Below are positions 6,470 through 11,475 of a DNA stretch of 11,475 nucleotides, in pieces; the stretch's first letter is position 1, and every line of letters starts with the position of its first letter. The position numbers were made by a program, and so were the translations under genes. Under the pieces are notes generated by a model. The model saw only the letters and a list, made by a program, of their open reading frames with translations, was not told the DNA's origin and made no database searches. Origin of the DNA: Clostridiales bacterium (lineage in GTDB: Bacteria > Bacillota > Clostridia > Christensenellales > UMGS416). The stretch is taken from assembly GCA_012515725.1 (NCBI GenBank), contig JAAYXU010000054.1, positions 1 through 11,475 of the forward strand, written 5' to 3'.

Positions 6470-6931
6470 TCAGCCGTACATCCCGTTTTGTGTCATATAG
6501 TTAAAGATTTGCTCTCCATGCTGCTGCTCTTCTTTTTGTATATGGTTGAGAGCGTTTCGGACATTGGAGTCCTTAAACTCAAAGATCGCGGTATTATATA
6601 CCGAAGATACATGCTTTTCGGTCGACAGCAGATCGGTGCATAGAAAGCTGTCCTTTTGCTTGTTGGGATCCGCTGGTGTAGCGGCATATACCGGGGTAAA
6701 GCTGAGCTGCGGCTGGCTTCCGCCGCCCGACTGCATCGATGGAACGGTCCCGCCCATGATTTGGTTGATGGTATCCAGGTGCTGCTGTTCTTTCTGGCTG
6801 ATCTGTGTGAACAGTCCCTTGAGCTGGCCGTCATGGGCCTGGCCCGAATAATTCTTGTACTTTTCCACACAGGTCTGTTCTGCTTCTTTTAAGTCTTTCA
6901 GTAACGATGTTTCTTTTTGGGTAAACTGCAT
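6470..6931 (-). CDS. CotF-family spore coat protein (ferritin-like fold)
   Basis: The 153-residue protein is predicted all-helical, with two helical hairpins (about 3-60 and 95-147). They are joined by a Gly/Ser/Pro-rich linker (about 61-92). It resembles Coat_F-domain proteins such as YhcQ and YraF/YraG of Bacillus, which are spore coat or forespore proteins. Each hairpin carries an ExxH: Glu48-His51 in EQQH and Glu135-His138 in EEQQH. Glu16/Glu18 and Glu105 sit at the matching earlier positions, as in a di-iron ferritin-like site, though metal binding is not proven. GAGGTGA lies 6-7 bases before the ATG. Base composition is visibly more AT-rich than in the neighbours. A sigma-G-like promoter sits just upstream. 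It follows yhaM on the same strand with no terminator seen between. Confidence 0.85.
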   Translation of the reverse strand: MQFTQKETSLLKDLKEAEQTCVEKYKNYSGQAHDGQLKGLFTQISQKEQQHLDTINQIMGGTVPSMQSGGGSQPQLSFTPVYAATPADPNKQKDSFLCTDLLSTEKHVSSVYNTAIFEFKDSNVRNALNHIQKEEQQHGEQIFNYMTQNGMYG

Positions 6932-7010
6932 GTCTCATCACCTCGATGCTAGTTTGCTGGATTTTGTGAAATCTATTCGCTCCGGACAAAACTATCTGCT
7001 GTGATGAGAC
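6932..7010 (-). repeat. 10-bp perfect inverted repeat spanning the CotF-like gene leader
   Basis: GTCTCATCAC (6932-6941) and GTGATGAGAC (7001-7010) are exact reverse complements, 59 bases apart. The gene-proximal arm ends right at the start codon and takes in the 3' half of the GAGGTGA ribosome binding site. The distal arm lies upstream of the sigma-G-like promoter. In an RNA reading through from yhaM, the two arms would pair and hide the ribosome binding site. Confidence 0.7.
6950..6979 (-). promoter_or_regulatory. Sigma-G-like sporulation promoter of the CotF-like gene
   Basis: On the minus strand, CGAATA (6979-6974) is one base off the forespore sigma-G -35 TGAATA. A 17-base spacer follows, then CAAACTA (6956-6950), one base off CATACTA. 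The transcript would start near 6943 and leave a leader of about 12 nt holding only the ribosome binding site. Sigma-F recognises related sequences and is an alternative. Confidence 0.5.
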
Positions 7011-7029
7011 CTTATTCGGCTTTTACGAT

Positions 7030-7977
7030 TTACAGTTTCCGCTTGTAGAGTTTCCGGTTCTCGAGCGTCCATACGTTCTCGGAAAAGGCTCCGGGCTGCA
7101 GCGGCTCGAGCGTCTTATGCATATCGAACATCCGCGCGTCGATGATGTCGAGATAATGAAGGATCTCGGCCTCGGGAAACATTGGCCGACGCGGGCTTCC
7201 GTATTCTGGCTCGTAGTGGTGGGAGAGCACCATATGCTTGAGAAGCGTCACGATCTCGGGATCCGCGCCCGTATCGCGGGCTATCCGGTCGATTTCGACG
7301 ACGCCCTGCACTATATGCCCCAGCAGCAGACCGTCGCTGCTGTACTGGGTGGCGACGCCCGATGTGCCTGCGTCAAGCTCGCTGACCTTGGCCAGATCAT
7401 GCCCGATGACGCCCGCCCGCAGCAGGTCGGCGTCAAGGTATGGATAGACCTTGAGCACACCGTCGGCCAGGCGCAGCATCGACAGCGTATGGAAAAGAAG
7501 GCCCGAACGGATCGAATGATGGTTCTTGAGCGCGGCGGGGTAGTAGATGAGCTGTTCCCTGCGTTCGTCGACAAGACGGCTGACGATGGCGCGGATCGGC
7601 TCGCTGCCGATGCTCTCTATATAGATGAGCAGCTCGTCAAACATGCTCTCGGGCTCCTCGGGGGCCGCGGGAACCAGATCACCGATTTCGACCGGGTCCT
7701 CGTCGTTCACCTCGCGGAAGCGGTCGATGCGCAGCTGCAGCTTGCCCTGCCACTCGGTTACCAGCCCCTGCACTTTGAGGAACGCGCCCACGTCAGGACA
7801 CGCGGCGGGGTCGGCGACTTCCCAGAGCTTGCCGTTTATTTCGCCGGTCTTGTCGGCGAGCATATAGTCTCCGTATACTTTGTTGTTTGCCGACGTCTTT
7901 ATCGCCATGTTCCTGACGATGTAAAAGCCGGTTACCGTCATCCCCTTTTGCATATCCGCGATATTCACAAAGTCCAT
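7030..7977 (-). CDS. yhaM: 3'-5' exoribonuclease YhaM
   Basis: YhaM is a cytosolic 3'-5' exonuclease of Firmicutes that trims short RNAs and single-stranded DNA, using divalent metal. The N-terminal OB fold (about 12-92, GMTVTGFYIV to LRIDRFREV) grips nucleic acid. The C-terminal HD domain carries FHTLSMLRLA with His163, GHDLAKVSEL with His193-Asp194, GHIVQ with His221, His248 and SHH (252-254), and DIIDARM near 277-283. At 315 residues from the ATG at 7977 it matches Bacillus YhaM (about 314). The frame is open upstream to 8037, but GAGGG lies 7 bases before the 7977 ATG and the family begins there. A TATAAT promoter lies just upstream. The CotF-like gene follows on the same strand about 100 bp on. 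Confidence 0.93.
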   Translation of the reverse strand: MDFVNIADMQKGMTVTGFYIVRNMAIKTSANNKVYGDYMLADKTGEINGKLWEVADPAACPDVGAFLKVQGLVTEWQGKLQLRIDRFREVNDEDPVEIGDLVPAAPEEPESMFDELLIYIESIGSEPIRAIVSRLVDERREQLIYYPAALKNHHSIRSGLLFHTLSMLRLADGVLKVYPYLDADLLRAGVIGHDLAKVSELDAGTSGVATQYSSDGLLLGHIVQGVVEIDRIARDTGADPEIVTLLKHMVLSHHYEPEYGSPRRPMFPEAEILHYLDIIDARMFDMHKTLEPLQPGAFSENVWTLENRKLYKRKL

Positions 7978-8035
7978 GCCCTTCCCTCGTTTCTGCCTGC
8001 TTGCCGCGCTGCAATACGGCCGCGCCGCCGCCAGC

Positions 8036-8051
8036 ACGCCCCATTATAGCA
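8036..8051 (-). promoter_or_regulatory. Extended -10 promoter of yhaM
   Basis: On the minus strand, TGCTATAAT (8051-8043) is an extended -10 (TGn) with a perfect TATAAT. The region 17 bases upstream reads TACTCA, a poor -35. The start would be near 8036, giving a leader of about 58 nt before the yhaM ATG. It lies only about 40 bp after the capA stop, so yhaM is probably transcribed independently of the surface-polysaccharide genes. Confidence 0.65.
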
Positions 8052-8086
8052 TACTCGAGCCGGAATGAGTACCCGAACTATAAGCT

Positions 8087-9412
8087 TTAGCCCTCGCCGC
8101 CGGTCGCCTCAGGAGAGGGGATGGGCGTAGGTGCGGGTGACGAGCCGGGCATCGCCCGCAGCGGCGTCGCCGCCTCATCGCCCACATGGCCTGTCATGTA
8201 GTCCCAAACGGTTCTGAAATAGGATTCACTAAACGGCTTGTCGCTCAGCGACGGATCGTCGAGCACCGCGCCCACCGGCAGCACCCGGTACTGGTCGCCC
8301 GGCCTGCTGTCCCGAAAAACGCACACCGGGAGATAGCGGGCGTTGGACAGCGTGATTTCACCGGTCGCCCGGCTCTTGGTAACGTCCACATATCCGACGA
8401 TGCCGCAGTCCCGGTACTGAAGAAAATCGTCCTTGAATATTTTGCGCTGGTTCGATACGAAATTTCCGAGTGACCAGAATACTAGCCCCTGTCGCTGCGT
8501 GCCGTCGGAAGCTTGGGCTGAAACCCATTCGATCGGGTTGGCCAGATGCGTATGGTGCCCGAATATGACGTCTGCTCCGGCCGCTATGTATTTCTCCGCC
8601 AGCCTGCGTATCTGGCCTGAAGGCCGGGTGGCGTACTCGTAGCCCCAGTGGAGCGACATTACGACGATGTCGGCGCCGGCTTTCCGCGCGGCCCGGATCA
8701 TCGATACCATGTCCTCGTCGTCATACGCGTCGCCCACCATATGGGCCACCGACTCCCGGTACCGGCTGTAGGTTCCGCTGACGATGCCGACCGTCACCTC
8801 GCCGCTTTGTATGAGAAATGGCTTCTCCCGCTGCTCGCGCGTCGCCCAGCTGCCTGTATGCGGGATTCCGTTCGCGTCCAGCTGCTCGAGCGTGCGCAGC
8901 AGTCCGTCGGCGCCCTTGTCGAGTATATGGTTATTTGCGGTGGTCAGCACATCAAAGCCCGCGGCGGCCAGCGCGGGAAGGATCTCGTCAGGCGTGTTAA
9001 AGCTGGGCCAGCCGTTGTAACCTGCTTTGTCGCCCGCCAGCGGCGTCTCGAGATTGCCGATCATGAGATCCGGGTATTCGAGCGCCGGGCGGATCACGCC
9101 AAACCAGTGCGCGAACGCGTATTTTTCGCCCGTTCCCTCGTTTTTGGCGGTCTGACGCGCGTCGATGAGCTGCTTTTCGTGGCACATGATGTCGCCCGCG
9201 CCGCCCAGCGTGATCGTCACGAAGGCGGGTGTGGGCTGGGGCGTCGGGGTCGGGACGGGCGTGGGTGTGGGCGTTGGGGTTGGCTCGGGCGTGGGCGTTG
9301 GCGAGGTGGTCACGGTCGGAGCGGGCGTTTGAGTCGCCTCGGGGAGCAGCAGTCCGCAGCCTGATAAAAGAAGCGCGGCGGCCAGTATCGACAGCAGCGC
9401 ACACGGTTTCAT
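8087..9412 (-). CDS. CapA-family lipoprotein (poly-gamma-glutamate/capsule-type metallophosphatase fold)
   Basis: This is a predicted surface lipoprotein of 441 residues. The signal peptide is MKPCALLSILAAALLLSGC, with lipobox LSGC and the lipid-bearing Cys at 19. A Thr-Pro repeat linker (about 29-62) holds the domain away from the membrane. The PGA_cap/CapA domain (66 to about 385) carries metallophosphatase-like motifs: GAGDIMCH (71-78), GNLETPL (119-125), TTANNHILDKG (157-167), HWGYEY (255-260), GHHTHL (285-290) and SLGNF (314-318). Relatives take part in poly-gamma-glutamate or capsule synthesis, but no capBC is nearby, so its substrate is open. The ATG at 9412 is preferred because GGAAGG abuts the alternative ATG at 9424 too closely. 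A 7-bp hairpin (9430-9446) lies just before the ribosome binding site. It probably follows the LmbE gene in one transcript. Confidence 0.87.
   Translation of the reverse strand: MKPCALLSILAAALLLSGCGLLLPEATQTPAPTVTTSPTPTPEPTPTPTPTPVPTPTPQPTPAFVTITLGGAGDIMCHEKQLIDARQTAKNEGTGEKYAFAHWFGVIRPALEYPDLMIGNLETPLAGDKAGYNGWPSFNTPDEILPALAAAGFDVLTTANNHILDKGADGLLRTLEQLDANGIPHTGSWATREQREKPFLIQSGEVTVGIVSGTYSRYRESVAHMVGDAYDDEDMVSMIRAARKAGADIVVMSLHWGYEYATRPSGQIRRLAEKYIAAGADVIFGHHTHLANPIEWVSAQASDGTQRQGLVFWSLGNFVSNQRKIFKDDFLQYRDCGIVGYVDVTKSRATGEITLSNARYLPVCVFRDSRPGDQYRVLPVGAVLDDPSLSDKPFSESYFRTVWDYMTGHVGDEAATPLRAMPGSSPAPTPIPSPEATGGEG
9227..9328 (-). repeat. Low-complexity Thr-Pro-coding repeat within the CapA-like gene
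   Basis: About 100 bp of near-tandem 6-base units encodes alternating Thr-Pro pairs with occasional Val, Glu or Gln (residues about 29-62). It makes a stiff, extended spacer typical of wall-crossing linkers. Such DNA tends to change length by slippage in steps of two residues. Confidence 0.85.
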
Positions 9413-9429
9413 ATCGGTTATCATCCTTC

Positions 9430-9446
9430 CGCCGGGAAGCCCGGCG
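9430..9446 (-). promoter_or_regulatory. Short GC hairpin in the leader of the CapA-like gene
   Basis: CGCCGGG (9446-9440 on the minus strand), loop CTT, then CCCGGCG (9436-9430) form a perfect 7-bp stem immediately before GGAAGG. No T-run follows, so it is not an intrinsic terminator. It could stabilise a processed 5' end or modulate access to the ribosome binding site between the LmbE and CapA genes. Confidence 0.5.
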
Positions 9447-9478
9447 CGTACTCGTTTTATATTGTATGAGCGGATCGG

Positions 9479-10747
9479 TCAGCGTATATTCTCGAAAAGA
9501 TCGCCGCCCGCAGTATCGGGCCCGACCGCCGAATAAAAAAGCCCGTACTTCGCGGTCGAGTATTTACCGTCGTGCACCCGCACGATGTTCCAGTGAAGCT
9601 CCGACACATGATGCTGGAGCGCTTCCTCGGCCACCTCGAACGCGGTTCGTCCTCCGAATCGCGCGAGCGGCACGTTCCAGTCCATCACGATCGGGTTCTC
9701 ACGATACAGGTGCAGATAGCATTTCTGCACCTGCCACGCGCCGTACCGCTGGGCCGATTCGGGGTACTGCGCGGGATCGGCCGCGGCCGCGACCGCCTGC
9801 TGCACCGCCCAAGCGGTAAGCAGATGCGCGCCGTGAACATACTCGCCCTTCACGTCATGGGTGACCACGACCTCGGGCCGGAAGCGGCGGAACTGCTCGA
9901 CTATGTAGGCGATCGTCTTGTCTTTGCCGCCCCAAAACCTGGCGCACGCATCGAGGGTTTCGCAGTGTCTGTCGGGGAAAGGCCCAAAAACCGGATAGGT
10001 GCTGACGCCGCTGGTCCACAGCGCGCCCAGCGCCTCTACCTCGCGCCTCCGCTCCTCCACGGTCATATAGACGACGACGGAGTCCCGCTGCTCCTCTCCG
10101 GCATACCGTGGCAGCACGCCTCCGAAGAACACCGTTTCGTCGTCGGGATGGGCCGATATGATCATGAGCTCGGCGTCCCGAACGACGGGCTTCCAGCGCT
10201 CGACCCAGGTGGGAAGTTCGCCTGCTCCCAGCACGCGCAGCTCGAAGATAGCGGCGGCCTGATCGCCGCTTTCCATAACGATGCGCGCATGGCGTCGCGG
10301 CGTGTGTGACTCCGCTAGGCCGGCGGGGGCGATATCAAGCCCCAGCGCTTGCCCGGCTGCGTCCGCGAGCGGAATAAACTCGTTCCGGGGTCCCTGCGCG
10401 CCTCCTATATACGCGTCGGCCCAGCGCTCGCCGTCGGCGGAGAGCTGTACGCGCCATTTCGCCGGACGAACAGACCACGAAAGATACAGTCCGCCCAGCG
10501 ACTCGCCCTGGGGAACGCGCAGCGCGACCCAGGACTCCTCGTCCGCTTCAGCCTTCCACGCTGTGCCGGTGCTGCGGTCCTGCAGACGCGACGTGGAGCC
10601 GTTGGACGCGGTGATCTTCGTCTCCCGCGTCAGATCCGCCGCCTCCACCGCCTGCTGCGTGTCGGCCGCGGCGGGTACGGGCCGCATGAGTGCGGCTGCC
10701 GCGATGAGCAGCGCGCTGCAGCATAGCAGTTTCCTACTCAAACTCAT
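9479..10747 (-). CDS. Secreted PIG-L/LmbE-family deacetylase with discoidin-like N-terminal domain
   Basis: This predicted exported protein has 422 residues. A signal peptide (1-28, KLLCCSALLIAAAAL then PAAA-DT) leads to a discoidin/F5-8-C-like beta domain (about 35-173), with ITASNGSTSRLQD, WVALRVP and WRVQLSADGERW typical of sugar-binding modules. The PIG-L catalytic domain (about 192-400) has the zinc motif SAHPDDE (198-204) and the second metal-binding segment HDVKGEYVHGAH (297-308), where His305 or His308 is probably a zinc ligand. The family removes N-acetyl groups from GlcNAc-type sugars. Export plus the sugar-binding module point to a cell-wall or exopolysaccharide substrate. The start overlaps the end of the upstream glycosidase gene by 14 bp, so the two are translationally coupled; GGTGAG upstream serves as the ribosome binding site. 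Confidence 0.88.
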   Translation of the reverse strand: MSLSRKLLCCSALLIAAAALMRPVPAAADTQQAVEAADLTRETKITASNGSTSRLQDRSTGTAWKAEADEESWVALRVPQGESLGGLYLSWSVRPAKWRVQLSADGERWADAYIGGAQGPRNEFIPLADAAGQALGLDIAPAGLAESHTPRRHARIVMESGDQAAAIFELRVLGAGELPTWVERWKPVVRDAELMIISAHPDDETVFFGGVLPRYAGEEQRDSVVVYMTVEERRREVEALGALWTSGVSTYPVFGPFPDRHCETLDACARFWGGKDKTIAYIVEQFRRFRPEVVVTHDVKGEYVHGAHLLTAWAVQQAVAAAADPAQYPESAQRYGAWQVQKCYLHLYRENPIVMDWNVPLARFGGRTAFEVAEEALQHHVSELHWNIVRVHDGKYSTAKYGLFYSAVGPDTAGGDLFENIR

Positions 10748-11475
10748 AATCGCTCACCGTATCAAGATATGTCAGGAACAGCTCGTCGTCAAGGGGAACC
10801 CAGTCGGAGATACCCACGTAGAATATGTCGGGCTGCGTTCGGTGGAACGCCCATTTTACGCCGCCATTATCCTCCGCGTGGGAGTTGAGGACCTCTCCCA
10901 TGAACGTCATGCCGGTGCTCTGGCCGCCGTCGAAATTGTAGGCGACCGTGCAGCCCAGCTCCTCAAATAGCCGCGCGAACTCCCCAAGCGTCGCGCCTCT
11001 GCTTATCTTCTGCCGTCCGTCTACGATGATGCCGTAGTAATACCCCGGTTCCACCATGCCCAGGCCGCTGCGCGGGTTTTTTTGCCGAAGCGAGTGTGTT
11101 TTCGTATCGGGCGTGATCTGCCCGTCCTCCAGGAGCGGCGGCCCGAACGAGAACGTAGTGACGACTCCCGCGGCCAGCAGCGATTCGGGCGTCACGTCGT
11201 CGCCCTTGCGGTAAACGACAAGTTCGCCGCCCGGATAGATCGTCAGCATATTGTCGAGCAGCTTCTTACGGAATACCTGGCCCTGCCGTATGATGATGCC
11301 CGACTTCGTGTTGTTTTCCTCGTTAAACATATCGATGTTGAGGGAGAAGACCGCCTTGTGCTCGATGGCGATTTCGTGTATCTTCCGCTCTTTGGGGACC
11401 TTGGGATTGTGGAACGCGAATCCGGTTTTCAGGAATTTGTCGGGGTCCTTCGTATGAATCTCGGCGATATATGCC
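10734..11475 (-). CDS. Phosphodiester glycosidase family protein (NAGPA domain), 5' end outside the window
   Basis: The frame is open to the right edge, so only the C-terminal part (246 residues visible) is here. The first ATG inside the window (11330) is internal, because family sequence continues upstream of it (YIAEIHTKDP, then EHKAVFSLNIDMFN). Recognisable NAGPA elements are SFGPPLLEDGQ, NPRSGLGMVEPGYYYGIIVDGRQ (whose PR and VDGRQ are conserved), GATLGEFARLFEELGC, and the active-site-like NFDGGQST. Such proteins cleave phosphodiester-linked GlcNAc in mammals, and bacterial relatives act on exopolysaccharide or wall glycans. The visible part cannot show a signal peptide. The stop overlaps the start of the LmbE-like gene by 14 bp, tying both to one pathway. 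The usual DGGGS is DGGQS here, so activity is not certain. Confidence 0.85.
   Translation of the reverse strand, partial: AYIAEIHTKDPDKFLKTGFAFHNPKVPKERKIHEIAIEHKAVFSLNIDMFNEENNTKSGIIIRQGQVFRKKLLDNMLTIYPGGELVVYRKGDDVTPESLLAAGVVTTFSFGPPLLEDGQITPDTKTHSLRQKNPRSGLGMVEPGYYYGIIVDGRQKISRGATLGEFARLFEELGCTVAYNFDGGQSTGMTFMGEVLNSHAEDNGGVKWAFHRTQPDIFYVGISDWVPLDDELFLTYLDTVSDYEFE

Noticed and set aside
7117..8049. A 310-codon plus-strand open frame opposite yhaM
   Set aside because: It is the mirror of yhaM. The yhaM frame carries the OB fold and all HD-domain residues, while the plus frame has no recognisable domain and no ribosome binding site.
9227..9328. Tandem hexamer repeat as a mobile-element end or CRISPR array
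   Set aside because: The repeat is in frame inside the CapA-like gene and encodes a Thr-Pro linker; there are no spacers.
8648..9364. A 238-codon plus-strand frame ending in Gly/Arg repeats
   Set aside because: It is the complement of the CapA-like gene and its Thr-Pro repeat; the low-complexity tail reflects the repeat DNA.

Overview
The window looks like a chromosomal piece from a GC-rich, spore-forming Firmicute, most likely a high-GC member of the Clostridia. The signs are strong AGGAGG-type ribosome binding sites, TATAAT -10 boxes in an otherwise GC-rich sequence, a glmS ribozyme, a CotF-family spore protein with a sigma-G-like promoter, and YhaM and YugP homologues. The genus cannot be told from the sequence alone. 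No mobile element, CRISPR array, tRNA or rRNA was seen.

Left part (1-2650, minus strand): trxB (thioredoxin reductase) and glmM (phosphoglucosamine mutase) form an operon read leftward from a promoter at about 2620. Just after glmM lies a well-preserved glmS ribozyme (about 60-225), the GlcN6P-sensing self-cleaving RNA. After it comes a short GC stem with a U-tract, which reads either as a terminator or as the start of a hydrophobic ORF. The glmS gene itself is not in the window.

Middle (2700-3238): a 645-base stretch without protein genes. It holds a TTGCGC-17-TATAAT promoter and, right behind it, a structured RNA of about 210 nt closed by a 14-bp terminal helix. A tight cluster of three DnaA-box-like 9-mers, one of them a perfect TTATCCACA, follows.

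Plus-strand block (3239-6408): a PfkB-family sugar kinase overlaps homoserine kinase (thrB) by 4 bp. Then come a two-CBS-domain protein and a membrane zinc metallopeptidase (YugP family) with its own extended -10 promoter.

Right part (6470-11475, minus strand): a gene cluster entering from the right edge encodes a phosphodiester glycosidase (NAGPA domain, 5' end outside the window), a secreted PIG-L/LmbE deacetylase with a discoidin-like N-terminal domain, and a CapA-like lipoprotein. All three point to the cell surface or exopolysaccharide. Next are yhaM (3'-5' exoribonuclease) with its own promoter, and the CotF-family spore protein. The ribosome binding site of the spore gene could be hidden by an RNA hairpin in read-through transcripts, but not in transcripts from its own sigma-G-like promoter.
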